A program made the translations under genes and the position numbers. From Vittaforma corneae ATCC 50505 (taxonomy: Eukaryota; Microsporidia; Nosematidae), in assembly GCF_000231115.1 (NCBI RefSeq), contig NW_006889842.1, forward strand, positions 50,969 through 114,968: 64,000 nt of DNA. The letters are read 5' to 3'. The notes below the pieces were generated by a model. The model was given only the letters and a program-made list of their open reading frames with translations. It was not told where the DNA came from and made no database searches. Position 1 is the first letter of the stretch. Each line of letters begins with the position of its first letter. Below, in pieces: positions 29,443 through 38,719 of this stretch.

Positions 29443-30252
29443 ATGACAGTCCCAAGATATATCTGTTCAGAAATTGATCTGCCTCTTTGCAAAACCTTGG
29501 GAATTGAACAAACCGTTTACAATGCATTCAGCACTACTATTCTCGGACTTCAAATTAACTCTCCATATAGTCTTGCATTGCTTTTAATTTCAGTAGTATG
29601 TGCTAATAGAATGATATCGCACGTGGATTCACTATACTCATCCATTGGAAGAGGTGAGATGAAGACTTTTTTTTATTTATACATGATTTCCAACTCGCTT
29701 CTCGTCTGCACCCTTTGTTTTGACAAACTTTTGGGTGATGATGGTCTTAAGTTCCTAAATGTGCTACAAGCAGCATTCCAATCAACCATGTTCTTCAGCC
29801 TATTTACAGGCGGGATGACGATAGACAAGATTTACGGAGTGTTTGGCATGAAGTCTGCAAGTGTTATGCAGATTCTTTCGACAATATACTTTGTGATGAT
29901 CAGCACCTTTATATATATCTTCGTAGCGATTAAAAATAGAGAGTTAATAACAATTTTAGTATCAATAGAAACAGGATGTATAGTGCTGTATTTGGGATCT
30001 CAGATCAAGAATTTAAGGAAGAGCAACGGTGAGATATGGGGATACGGTGTTCTTTGGGTTATTTTTATGTTTTTCGTGATGTCTAAAATACATACTGTTC
30101 TGTGTGCCAATCTTGTTGCAAGACTTAGTGAAAGAAGCCTCGACAATATGTTTTTCAACATCTGCTATACATTCTTAGTTGTAATGATGTGCCACAAGTT
30201 TTGGTTGAGTACGTATGATTTTGAGCTTGAATGCCTGGCACTAAACGTGTAA
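29443..30252 (+). CDS. CHS7: Chs7-like chitin synthase export chaperone
   Basis: In yeast Chs7 sits in the ER and lets chitin synthase leave for the cell surface. Microsporidian spores have a chitin endospore, so the role fits. The 269-residue protein has an N-terminal CSEIDLPLCKTLG matching the CSKTPLPLC region of Chs7, seven or so hydrophobic spans, and a C-terminal DNMFFNICYTFLVVMMCHKFW that lines up with the Chs7 DGLFFFTLCNLFAVMMVYKYW region. The start at 29443 is preceded by CCC; no ATG occurs earlier in this frame. The stop TAA merges with AATAAA. Confidence 0.75.
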   Translation: MTVPRYICSEIDLPLCKTLGIEQTVYNAFSTTILGLQINSPYSLALLLISVVCANRMISHVDSLYSSIGRGEMKTFFYLYMISNSLLVCTLCFDKLLGDDGLKFLNVLQAAFQSTMFFSLFTGGMTIDKIYGVFGMKSASVMQILSTIYFVMISTFIYIFVAIKNRELITILVSIETGCIVLYLGSQIKNLRKSNGEIWGYGVLWVIFMFFVMSKIHTVLCANLVARLSERSLDNMFFNICYTFLVVMMCHKFWLSTYDFELECLALNV

Positions 30253-30456
30253 TAAATTGATAGAGTATAATTATTCGAGTTTATTTGCAGTTCATATTCT
30301 GTTGAAACAGCATGTAATGTTTTAGCTACAGACCATTCATTTTGTTTGTCTAGTTGCTAATATGTCTCTTTGATGTTTTATATTGAAATACTATGCAAAA
30401 ATAATTGCTTATGCGAACTCTGGTTTAGCACCTATACCTTTGCTTCATCCACCCTC

Positions 30457-31308
30457 ATGAAAGAAGACTATTCAACAATTGAACATGACTTTTTGCATGT
30501 CAAGGATTACTTCAGCAATTACAAATTTACATACAAGGAGAGACGAAGTAAGCTAGACTTTCTATTAAACATATCCAATGAGCCTGCGCATGACACAACA
30601 AGTCTCATTGCCTCTTCCAAGGAGCAATTGGTCGAAGTGAAACACATATACAAAAAACTTGATGAGGAAATGAAAGAACTGAGCGTGGAGGTCTATAATG
30701 AGGAACAATTGCTATCACAAAATACAGAAAAACTCAATGAGCTGAACAAGCTTGAGTCTTCCTTACAGAAGGAATACAACCATTTAGTAGATCTGCACGA
30801 AAAGGTGCTGGTCAATGACAAGTTAAATGAAGAATTTGACGAAATTGAAAATGGCATTAAACGAGTCTTCGGTGAAATTGAAAGCAAAAAGTCTCTGATT
30901 GGCACATTCTCCATTGAGTCCAAGCTTGAAGAAGAAAGACAGTTGAAGGAAGTGAGGAATGATCTCGCGGCTAAGCAGCGAAGACTAACGATTATTAACA
31001 CAGAAAACTACATTGAAGATATATTTTACTGGGAAAAGCAGTACTTGGAAGTCCTTGAGAAGATTTTTGGAACGATAACCATCAATAGCTCGGAAGATCG
31101 AAGTTGCCTGAAAATAACAATGAACAATCCATCAAAGAACAATCCTGTACTTGAGATAAATATCAAAGGAAAGAAGCTGCTGGACTGTTTTATTTCAAAA
31201 AACAACTTTACTGAAAAGCAGCAGGCCGAGTTTGAAAGGATTAAAGAGTATTCGCTTAAGCTCAATGAGGTAAGACCCCTATTGATTTACTTTGCAATAA
31301 ATTGTTAA
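30457..31308 (+). CDS. Coiled-coil protein, possibly kinetochore-related
   Basis: The protein is 283 residues from the ATG at 30457, which is preceded by CACCCTC. An earlier in-frame ATG at 30373 would add a Cys-rich hydrophobic N-terminus and lacks the signal. Residues about 50-200 are coiled coil. The C-terminal 90 residues look globular: IFYWEKQYLEVLEKIFGTITI, a beta-rich stretch and a final helix. Coiled coil plus a small C-terminal domain of this kind recalls the RWD ends of Spc105/KNL1-type kinetochore proteins, but that is only a structural hunch. I do not assign a family. Confidence 0.65.
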   Translation: MKEDYSTIEHDFLHVKDYFSNYKFTYKERRSKLDFLLNISNEPAHDTTSLIASSKEQLVEVKHIYKKLDEEMKELSVEVYNEEQLLSQNTEKLNELNKLESSLQKEYNHLVDLHEKVLVNDKLNEEFDEIENGIKRVFGEIESKKSLIGTFSIESKLEEERQLKEVRNDLAAKQRRLTIINTENYIEDIFYWEKQYLEVLEKIFGTITINSSEDRSCLKITMNNPSKNNPVLEINIKGKKLLDCFISKNNFTEKQQAEFERIKEYSLKLNEVRPLLIYFAINC

Positions 31309-31527
31309 AAGCTAGGGACAAAAACTAAAGTGTGCGTAAAGTCTCTTAAACTTTTAAATAATTCTTTATCCAATGGCATCTTGTATTAGGAATGAAACAG
31401 CTAATAAGAATTAGGCTGTAAGTTAAAACAGATCGTTAATGCACAGCATGCAACACTGCTGTTTTGTAAGGTAATTCCCTGAGAAACCTGAAACAAATAT
31501 AACAAAGGTGTTCTTAGAATGTAAACA

Positions 31528-32913
31528 ATGATCTTGGCTTTGCTGAATCTGTCATTAGCTCAGGCATTTGAATGCATCCTGGATGCAGATTGCAGAATAG
31601 ACACTTTTCTCGACTTTGGAAATAAATTCTGTGTTAATAATAGATGCACCAGTATAAAGCCCGCTTACAGCCCGTGTAAGCTACCGCAGGAATGTGCTTC
31701 GTTTATTTACTACGGTCCACTGGCATGCTCTACGGATTGTAGCACTAAAAGTGAGTGCGGCAATCCATTCTATGAGAAAACAGTATATTGCTGCAGGCCT
31801 GTGCCCTTGAGGGGAAAGTGCCATCCGGAAAGGCCTAAGCCACTCAACGGCTGCTCAAGGAACCACTTCTGTCTGACCGAAAACGGAATTTCAAGGTGCT
31901 CCGAAAAGCCTGAGCCTACATGGATGCTGGGAACCATATTGAGCTTGGGTGGCAATTTACTCATTAATCTTGGAATAAACTTTCAGAAGAAAAGCTACAC
32001 ATCGAGAGATGTCAATCTAATGAGCTACACTCTCAACTCAATGCATCTCGGAATCTTCCTTTACTTCTTGGGCAAGGTATCTAGCTTTAGCGCATATATA
32101 TTCTGTAATCAATCTATCTTGGCCGGACTAAGTGCCTTCGGGCTGGTCTTCAATTCAATATTCGCACCAATAATCAACAAGGAAATATTCACTTGGAATG
32201 ATGGAGGGGCGATCACCCTCGTGCTCATCGGATCCTTCATTATGATCAACAATACTAGTAGAACCCATACTACCTACACGATCTGCGAGTTAATAAGCAT
32301 GCTAAAGCAAAATCAGAATATTGTTTGGATCATCTTTATATTTACAAGCATCTTTTCATTATTCCTTATCATCAAGTTTGTGGAACTAAACAGCCCATGG
32401 AGTCTCATTAATGACAGATTTCAGTTCCTCAAGTCCGAAACCCTGTTTTTAGAAGAGAATGGCGTTGTGCTGAAGTATGTAATGGTGTTTGTCTACGTTT
32501 TTCTTTCCTCATTTATTGCCTCATTCACAACACTGAGCATCAAAATTTTAGGCCAGATTGCAGATAGATACCTCAATGAGCAGGGGCCTGTGTTCTCATT
32601 CACCACGCTGTTTTTCATCTTCACGCTCTTTCTGTGCACTTTTCTGCAGATATACTGGCTGAATAGAGCCTTAAAACACTACGACGCATTGATTGTTCTG
32701 CCAATATTTCATATGAGCTGGACCGTCCTGAGTATCCTCACGGCTGGAATCTATTTCCAGGACTTCGAGTCGTACTCTAAGAAGCAGCTCAAAGAATTTA
32801 TTGTAGGCATATTGGTAATATTCTGCGGCTCCATTTTTCTAGGGCTTAAAATCAGAAATAAGGGTGTGATAGAAAGTAGAAGGCTTGAGGCCAGCGATGA
32901 CAAGACAAAATAG
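31528..32913 (+). CDS. NIPA-type magnesium transporter with cysteine-rich ectodomain
   Basis: NIPA proteins (Pfam Mg_trans_NIPA) are multi-pass membrane proteins linked to Mg2+ transport. Residues about 130-455 show this pattern: LGGNLLINLGINFQKK, the FCNQSILAGLSAFGLVFNSI block, KEIFTWNDGGAITLVLIGSFIMI, and NRALKHYDALIVLPIFHMSW near the end. Unusually, the protein starts with a signal peptide (MILALLNLSLAQA) and then about 110 residues with 15 cysteines before the first membrane span. That part is unlike the NIPA proteins I know and looks like a disulphide-rich extracellular domain. The protein is 461 residues with a charged cytoplasmic tail. Confidence 0.82.
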   Translation: MILALLNLSLAQAFECILDADCRIDTFLDFGNKFCVNNRCTSIKPAYSPCKLPQECASFIYYGPLACSTDCSTKSECGNPFYEKTVYCCRPVPLRGKCHPERPKPLNGCSRNHFCLTENGISRCSEKPEPTWMLGTILSLGGNLLINLGINFQKKSYTSRDVNLMSYTLNSMHLGIFLYFLGKVSSFSAYIFCNQSILAGLSAFGLVFNSIFAPIINKEIFTWNDGGAITLVLIGSFIMINNTSRTHTTYTICELISMLKQNQNIVWIIFIFTSIFSLFLIIKFVELNSPWSLINDRFQFLKSETLFLEENGVVLKYVMVFVYVFLSSFIASFTTLSIKILGQIADRYLNEQGPVFSFTTLFFIFTLFLCTFLQIYWLNRALKHYDALIVLPIFHMSWTVLSILTAGIYFQDFESYSKKQLKEFIVGILVIFCGSIFLGLKIRNKGVIESRRLEASDDKTK

Positions 32914-33128
32914 CTCTGTTCAAAATATAGTCTTTTATTTGATCAACGAATGCATGTTTAAATGCTTATAGCGCACTTCTTACTCTAATGTGTGGCAGCT
33001 TTTCTCCATCTATCATTGAGATATGCTCGGGGTGTGCTTGTCATTATTCAGAGCGGATTTGGTATTTAGGTGTCGTCACTCAATACATATCTCTTCTAAT
33101 ATTTCTTTGTCTGGACAAAACAAACAGA

Positions 33129-33166
33129 AAAAATTTACCTTTGTCCACGGCTCCCCTCCCCAAACG
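33129..33166 (+). promoter_or_regulatory. Start signal of the HP1 gene
   Basis: An AAAAATTT block at the left end and two runs of four C (CCCCTCCCC) near the right end precede the ATG at 33167. Confidence 0.5.
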
Positions 33167-33670
33167 ATGGGTGGTGTTGACAACTCAGCCGAGGATGTAT
33201 TTGATGTAGAAAGAATACTTGATGATCGGGTAGTCAAGGGGAAAAAACAGTATCTCATTAAGTGGATTGGATATCCGGATAGTGAAAACACATGGGAATA
33301 TGAGGAAAATCTAATGTGCGAAGAGATGTTGAAGAGTTATATGGACACTAAAACCAAAAAGGAGAGCGAGAAGAAAACCAAAGAGAAGCAAAATGCGAAA
33401 AAGACGAGCACGCGGAGCAAAGCCGCACTTGAATCAAACAAGCCAGCTGCTGAACCGAAGAGTGCGCTAGTTCCTCTAATCACAAATGAATGGCATAACG
33501 AAATTGAGAAGGTTATAGGGGCTTCAATAAATGAGTATGGAGTGATTGAAATCGAGTATATACTCAAAAAAAATGGGCAAAACGCCACCTCTCCAAGTGA
33601 TGTATTGAAATACAAGGCGCCTTTGAAGCTAATTGAATTTTATGAAGAGAATCTATCATTTCCAGAATAA
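33167..33670 (+). CDS. Heterochromatin protein 1-like (chromo and chromoshadow)
   Basis: HP1/Swi6 proteins bind methylated histone H3K9 through the chromodomain and dimerise through the chromoshadow domain. The chromodomain spans residues 10-52, with [12 protein letters not shown] and [21 protein letters not shown] showing the aromatic cage residues. A Lys/Glu-rich linker follows, and a chromoshadow-like domain runs about 102-165 ([18 protein letters not shown] to [11 protein letters not shown]). I start at 33167 (167 residues) because a CCCC-rich signal precedes this ATG. The frame is open upstream but contains nothing family-like. It implies H3K9-type silencing in this parasite. Confidence 0.85.
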   Translation: MGGVDNSAEDVFDVERILDDRVVKGKKQYLIKWIGYPDSENTWEYEENLMCEEMLKSYMDTKTKKESEKKTKEKQNAKKTSTRSKAALESNKPAAEPKSALVPLITNEWHNEIEKVIGASINEYGVIEIEYILKKNGQNATSPSDVLKYKAPLKLIEFYEENLSFPE

Positions 33671-34202
33671 ATTATGAGTTAAAATGTGTCTGTCGAGATA
33701 TGACTTTAAAGCTGTATTTAAAAGTTTCGCACTTGTGCTATGAAGAAATATGCCATCTGATTTATTTAAGGCTCAAATGAAAGCCCTGAAAAGAATCCGC
33801 ACATGAAAAGTGCAATGGAAAGCAATGGGCCAAGGCAGATAAAGATGATTATTGCCCTTTGTTTTGGACTACCATCGACAATATTCCTATTTGTATCTTT
33901 GTTAGTTTGGCTGTTTTAATGAGTATGCTATTTGTAAGCTTGCCAGCCGCAAAAACAAAAGAACAGTAGTCTAATAATTAAATGAGCCGCCTACATCTTC
34001 TGCAGCACCAGAGCATTCTACTCCTACCAGCTGGAGATTTGTAAATTGTATGTGCGTCTTTGAACTAAAACTTTGTGACTTGGCCTATTTGCTGCATGGT
34101 GTTTCAAACTATTCATTATATTTTACTTGATGGCTCTGTATCTCCGTTTCTCCTTTTAACCCTTTAAACGATATTTAATGGAATAAAGGAAGTTGATCAT
34201 AT
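33671..34202. other. Intergenic, about 530 bp
   Basis: This is A+T-rich. The only candidate is a 38-codon hydrophobic frame at 33803-33919, listed separately. Confidence 0.5.
33803..33919 (+). CDS. Candidate 38-residue single-span membrane peptide
   Basis: ATG at 33803 to TAA at 33917-33919 encodes a polar N-terminus (MKSAMESNGPRQIK) and a C-terminal hydrophobic span of about 24 residues, the arrangement of a small tail-anchored protein. No family is recognised and there is no CCC signal directly upstream. It could be a small secretory or mitosomal subunit, or chance. Confidence 0.3.
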   Translation: MKSAMESNGPRQIKMIIALCFGLPSTIFLFVSLLVWLF

Positions 34203-34868
34203 ATGTTCGGCAGAATCATAGTTCTTAGATACATTAATGTCTACATTCAGGATATCCCAGAGGAAGATATTAGGCGTGTCGAGGATCGAATCGGTGTCTT
34301 GGATCTCTGCAATAACAGTCTTCGTGATGTCCCACGTTCTGTTGAACGGTTGAGAAATCTCCAGTTGATACTGATTATTCAGAACCCCATCCAATTCCTA
34401 CCAGACTTTTTCTTTAGACTAGATTTCTTAGATTGTATCCTGATAGCCGATTGTCTGATCACCTACATTCCAGACGCCATTGCAAATCTTCGTAATCTAA
34501 CGATCTTAGCTATGCCGAGAAATAGGATTGAGTATGTTTCACCGTACATTTTCACTATGCCTAAGCTAGAATGTATTAGGTTGGACAAAAACTGCATTAG
34601 AGGACTGTATCTTCCCCAGAACCTTCATATAGGATCTAAAAAGATTTACGCATCCGACAACCCCTTCAACGAAATGGACCTCAATAATGGCCTTCTAGGA
34701 AAAATCACACTGAGACGGGTATTTGGGAAGAATATCTATTTCACGAAGGAGGAAGAAGAGGCTGCAAATCCGGCGAACCAGAAACCTAGTACTCTAAAAA
34801 TTCTTATGTATGCATTTTTAGTAGGTGTGATCATTGGGATAATTGAGGCAGCACTGGGAATAAACTAA
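34203..34868 (+). CDS. Leucine-rich repeat protein with C-terminal membrane anchor
   Basis: The protein has 221 residues. About five leucine-rich repeats occupy residues 30-145, with LDLCNNSLRDVPRSVERLRNLQ and LTILAMPRNRIEYVSPYIFTMPKLE as clear examples of the 23-residue kind. A charged EEEEAANPANQK linker leads to a C-terminal hydrophobic span (ILMYAFLVGVIIGIIEAAL), so the protein is probably tail-anchored with the repeats in the cytosol. There is no signal peptide. Function is unknown; such repeats bind proteins. Confidence 0.75.
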   Translation: MFGRIIVLRYINVYIQDIPEEDIRRVEDRIGVLDLCNNSLRDVPRSVERLRNLQLILIIQNPIQFLPDFFFRLDFLDCILIADCLITYIPDAIANLRNLTILAMPRNRIEYVSPYIFTMPKLECIRLDKNCIRGLYLPQNLHIGSKKIYASDNPFNEMDLNNGLLGKITLRRVFGKNIYFTKEEEEAANPANQKPSTLKILMYAFLVGVIIGIIEAALGIN

Positions 34869-35139
34869 AAGATAAAATCTTCGTATTTTTAATATGGCTT
34901 GTATTGCAAATAGCATTGTTGTTATGGTAGCTGACTGGCTTTATGTTAAATTTCGACAAATCCAACTTATTCTTTAAATTTTCTAATCAATATCAGAACA
35001 CCCCTCTGTATGATATTAATGCGTAGACAAGGACTGATACACAAGATATTTACTCAAAAGAACAGCACATATAGAGAAATCTCTTAAAACTAAATATAAT
35101 TGAGTGTATTTGCCATAAACTTTATTTGAAAATTTTTAA

Positions 35140-36288
35140 CTACAATGCATATGTTAGTAAAAGTATTGCGCCATTCTTAGAGATACAGTTAACAGAGCAA
35201 ACATCGTCCCTCTCAACAACCGAAACAGATCCCTTGGGTGCTATTTTTGTTTGCCCATTAACTGTCAATTCTATTTTGCCTTTAATGATGTAAACAGAAA
35301 AGGCATTCTCAGTTTTGTAGTTGTCGACATAGGCCAGATAATCAAGAGTCATTGTGGCAACATCGACAGAAATGGAGCAGAAAAGAGGGGCAATTGTGTT
35401 CTTGTTAAGATTTAAAACTGTATTTTCAACTTCAAAGATGTGTGATCTCTTCTGTTTTTTGGGGTCATGAGCCTCAATTCTGGTTCTCTCAAACGAACTG
35501 GTGCTCTCCACCTCAGAGTGCACCTTTTGGCTTACCTCTTTCTGCCTAGTTGTTGAGGAACTTTTCTTCTTCGGTGATGTTTTAATGGTCTTAAAGCTTT
35601 TTAATGCCATATTGACATCCCCCTTTACATCCGGCTTTAAAGCTGTCTCAATTCCAAGCCTATTCATAGAATTCTCCTTTATTTCGCTCTCTTGTCCAAT
35701 CATAGACGCGGTATCATTTTGAATGCCAGGATCCATGTCAATTCCATCAGAAATAATGTAACCTGAATTAGTCCCGTCAAAATTATTTGCCTCGGCCGAA
35801 TTGTCTTTACCATCCGGAAGCCTAATCAGACTGCTGTCCTCTTCTGAGGTAACCACCTTTTTAATTGTTGCCTTCATATATCCTGTGTGGCTTTCTCTAT
35901 TGCTACTTTCTATACCACTATTTTCCGTACTACTTTCTGCAAGGCCTTTCTGGAGTATTTTACCTTCATCTACACTCTGCCGATACAGATCCTCAGCAAG
36001 CTCTTCACTAGTCCTGATTTTCTGAATATTCCCCTCGCCCTGAATGCTTTTCCTAATGGTGTTGATGTTAAAGAGAGTATCACTTGGTTCAATGGATTTT
36101 TCATTGTCAATTGAATCAATGGTTGAATTGCCAATGACACTTACTGCAGTAGACCAGTATTCATCAACATTCTCAATATCGTCGTCGTCATGCTTAATGT
36201 TAAGGTTGTCATTTACATTTAGTGTCTTCTTTCGGAACATCTGAGAAGCCTTTTCTGCTCTGGCAAGTGGCTTATAGGTTTTTCTCAT
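35140..36288 (-). CDS. CENP-C/Mif2-like centromere protein
   Basis: CENP-C links centromeric nucleosomes to the outer kinetochore and dimerises through a C-terminal cupin. The 382 residues (ATG at 36288 preceded by CACCCCA) begin basic, with IENVDEYW near 43 recalling the N-terminal ENIDDFF stretch of Mif2. The middle is long and disordered. The last 80 residues look like the cupin: VYIIKGKIELTVNGQ, then APKGSVSVVERDDVCSVNC and ILLLTYAL. The CENP-C motif that grips the nucleosome is not clear; FERTRIEAHDP could be a worn remnant lacking the YW. The assignment rests mainly on the cupin. Confidence 0.6.
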   Translation of the reverse strand: MRKTYKPLARAEKASQMFRKKTLNVNDNLNIKHDDDDIENVDEYWSTAVSVIGNSTIDSIDNEKSIEPSDTLFNINTIRKSIQGEGNIQKIRTSEELAEDLYRQSVDEGKILQKGLAESSTENSGIESSNRESHTGYMKATIKKVVTSEEDSSLIRLPDGKDNSAEANNFDGTNSGYIISDGIDMDPGIQNDTASMIGQESEIKENSMNRLGIETALKPDVKGDVNMALKSFKTIKTSPKKKSSSTTRQKEVSQKVHSEVESTSSFERTRIEAHDPKKQKRSHIFEVENTVLNLNKNTIAPLFCSISVDVATMTLDYLAYVDNYKTENAFSVYIIKGKIELTVNGQTKIAPKGSVSVVERDDVCSVNCISKNGAILLLTYAL

Positions 36289-36617
36289 TGGGGTGTGTTT
36301 AGTCAAGAAAAGAAAGAAAAAATAAATGCAAAGACAAGCTTGCATTATTGGAGAGCAGCCATCAAAATAGTCGGAGGTGTAGGTACTGTTACTGATTAAA
36401 AAGACAAGCCTACTTTTCAAGGCTTTGCATGTGCATTGCTGTGTTGATGCTAAGTAGATAAGTTTAATTTTGATATGAGGAAATAATATTAAAATGATTT
36501 TGCCCCTTACATTATTTGTTAGCTATGTTCGCAGGACAGCTTAGCTTTCATATTTTAGCCATATCTTCATCTGCTCACTCTTAATCGCCACTTTTAAGCC
36601 CTTCATCCACCACCAAG
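36289..36617. other. Divergent intergenic, about 330 bp
   Basis: This gap lies between the CENP-C-like and TatD starts. A C-rich patch (CCACCACCAAG) precedes the TatD ATG. The longer frame of the minus gene extends into it but is not supported. Confidence 0.5.
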
Positions 36618-37466
36618 ATGTTTATCGATATCGCCTGTAACATCACGTGTGAAAAAATGCAAGAGAACATAGAACAGATACTTCAGGATTGTAGATTGAA
36701 TAAAGTATTTCCGGTGTTCGTGGGGCTGGATGTTTCTAGCTCTGAAAAATGCTTGGAGCTGGCAAGAATTTACAATACCTGCTGCTTTTTGGGGGTTCAT
36801 CCAAACCACATTCAGAGGAAGCATAAGCAGTCAATAGAAGACGATTTTACAGGTAAGAGCGAAGTGGAGGTTCTAAAAAATAGTATTAAAAATATGGATT
36901 TCAGTGATGCAAGGGTCATTGGCATCGGAGAGTGCGGATTGGACTATTTTAGATCTTGTAAGTCAAAAGAGCAGTTGGAAATATTTGCTTTCCAGGTTGG
37001 CTTGCAAGAAGAATATGATTTGCCCATTTTTTATCACTGTAGAGATGCATTTGAGGACTTCATCAGAATTGCAATTAGCAATGGCAAGGCACACAGAGGT
37101 GTAGTTCATAGTTTTGATGGAACTGTTGAAGAGGCTAGAACGGCTATTTCGTATGGATTTTGTATTGGAATAAATGGTTGCTCGTTGAGGACTGAGGAGA
37201 ATATTGAGGTTGTGAAAGATATACCACTCACCCATATTTTGCTCGAGACAGATAGCCCATACTGCCAAATAAGAAAGGGCCATGCATCAAGCCAGTTCGC
37301 TACGATTGGAAGGTCTAAATTTAGCATGCCTGTTAATATTAGAAATGTGGCAGAAGCGGTAGCATGCATAAAGGGCATTTCGATCGAAGAACTTGAGAGA
37401 ATTACATATGAAAACACAGTCAGGTTGTTTCCAAAGCTTAAAAAATTTGTAGACCAGTGGAAGTAA
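36618..37466 (+). CDS. TatD-family metal-dependent hydrolase
   Basis: TatD proteins are TIM-barrel metallo-enzymes with nuclease activity. The 282 residues show the family order: an N-terminal strand FIDIACNIT, where TATDN1-type members also lack the full D-H-H, then LGVHPNHI, IGIGECGLDYF with the metal-binding Glu, IFYHCRDA with His, VVHSFDGT with His, and the final LLETDSPYC with Asp. Full domain length is preserved. It is the TATDN1-like eukaryotic type. The biological substrate is unclear. Confidence 0.88.
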   Translation: MFIDIACNITCEKMQENIEQILQDCRLNKVFPVFVGLDVSSSEKCLELARIYNTCCFLGVHPNHIQRKHKQSIEDDFTGKSEVEVLKNSIKNMDFSDARVIGIGECGLDYFRSCKSKEQLEIFAFQVGLQEEYDLPIFYHCRDAFEDFIRIAISNGKAHRGVVHSFDGTVEEARTAISYGFCIGINGCSLRTEENIEVVKDIPLTHILLETDSPYCQIRKGHASSQFATIGRSKFSMPVNIRNVAEAVACIKGISIEELERITYENTVRLFPKLKKFVDQWK

Positions 37467-37808
37467 TGCAGTTCACTTAATCGATGGATGACCAAACAGT
37501 GGCAAATACAGATCTACTGTCGAGGATTATTAAGTGTAATCAATAGACTAAGAGCTTTGTCGGCAGAAAGTTTCATGGTGGTGAGTGGGAGTGTCAAATG
37601 GCTTATAGCTTTGTGACGGATATTTGTTGAATATTTTTGGAAAGTAAATCTATCAATATGTCAAAATTATAAGCGATTTTGTCAGCCTTTACTGGTCCAT
37701 GCTAGATGCTTACACGGCTTTCAAGTACGATTTGGCTCCCACAGTATTTTCAATATAGATTTGCATTGGCTGTCTATTCTGTTTTATTTACGCTTGAAAA
37801 AATTGCCC
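37467..37808. other. Intergenic, about 340 bp, no gene seen
   Basis: This is A+T-rich sequence. Frames running into the PSP1-domain gene from upstream are open but lack the start signal. Confidence 0.45.
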
Positions 37809-38468
37809 ATGCCCGAAGAAGTGTGGTCCTCGCGTTTCATGAGCTCATTATGGTCAGAAACAAGCGAAACATGGGAGGATACCCATGAAGATTGGCGGAT
37901 TGTTGGCACCAACCCATTCAATCGCAGGAATGTGTGCGAGAAGCCAAAGATAGAAGAAGATTTTTTGCTGTATGTGGTTGAATTTCCGTCCAAAAGACTA
38001 GACATAGCGTATAATATAAGTAATGAGAAGATACAGAAGAATGTGTATGTGATTTTGGAGGCCGATAGGGGAGAGGACTGTGGGATAATTAAAGGATATA
38101 CAACGCGTGACTGCTGGGAAGACTTTCTAAGAAGATATAAGAATATAGACAATGACTTTAAACTGAAGAGGATATATCGAGTGGCAAATGAGGAGGATCT
38201 GAAGGTTAATCAGCAGAGAAAGGAAATGGTTGCCTATGCAATTGAAGAATGCAAGAAGCATGTTGAGGAGATGAGTCTCAAAATGACAGTTCTAGACTGC
38301 GAGTACCAGTTTGATCTCAACAAAGTTACATTCTTTTACAAGAGTGAGGAGAGGATTGATTTTAGAGGGCTCGTCAAGGATCTTTATAAGGTGTTTAAGA
38401 CGCGTATTTGGATGTGCTCAGTTGATAAGTCGGTTGATAAAATGCTAATAGAAGTACTCAAAGAATAA
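37809..38468 (+). CDS. PSP1 C-terminal domain protein
   Basis: The 219 residues are built around the PSP1 domain, known from yeast Psp1, kinetoplastid proteins and bacterial YaaT. Visible pieces are LYVVEFPSKRLDIAY, then VYVILEADRGEDCGII, a helical CKKHVEEMSLKMTVLDCEYQFD, and the hallmark IDFRGLVKDLYKVFKTRIWM ending. I start at 37809, where TTGCCC directly precedes ATG. The molecular role in eukaryotes is not settled; yeast Psp1 affects DNA replication mutants and RNA granules. No other domain is present. Confidence 0.82.
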   Translation: MPEEVWSSRFMSSLWSETSETWEDTHEDWRIVGTNPFNRRNVCEKPKIEEDFLLYVVEFPSKRLDIAYNISNEKIQKNVYVILEADRGEDCGIIKGYTTRDCWEDFLRRYKNIDNDFKLKRIYRVANEEDLKVNQQRKEMVAYAIEECKKHVEEMSLKMTVLDCEYQFDLNKVTFFYKSEERIDFRGLVKDLYKVFKTRIWMCSVDKSVDKMLIEVLKE

Positions 38469-38719
38469 AACACAAAATAAATAGATTAACTAAAAACATA
38501 CTTGGCCTATCTATATTTAATCTAAGTGTTAGTTTGGTAAGATTAGTTTCCACGGTTCACAATGGTGTCTTTGCATGATATACAACAATGTAGGCAAAAT
38601 CTGCTTGCATTCTAGGATCAAATTTCACGTACTACTAAGCTTTAAAGTATATACTTCCGTGAAGTTTTTTGCCACTCTAACTCTCCTGCGTTTTAATAAG
38701 ATAACTTTTTCACTTGCCC

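Noticed and set aside
29402..29450. GTAAGT near 29402 followed by a pyrimidine-rich stretch and ACAG, resembling an intron before the Chs7-like gene
   Set aside because: The short upstream exon (ATG at 29373) gives no family-like N-terminus, and the CCC signal with ATG at 29443 explains the gene without splicing.
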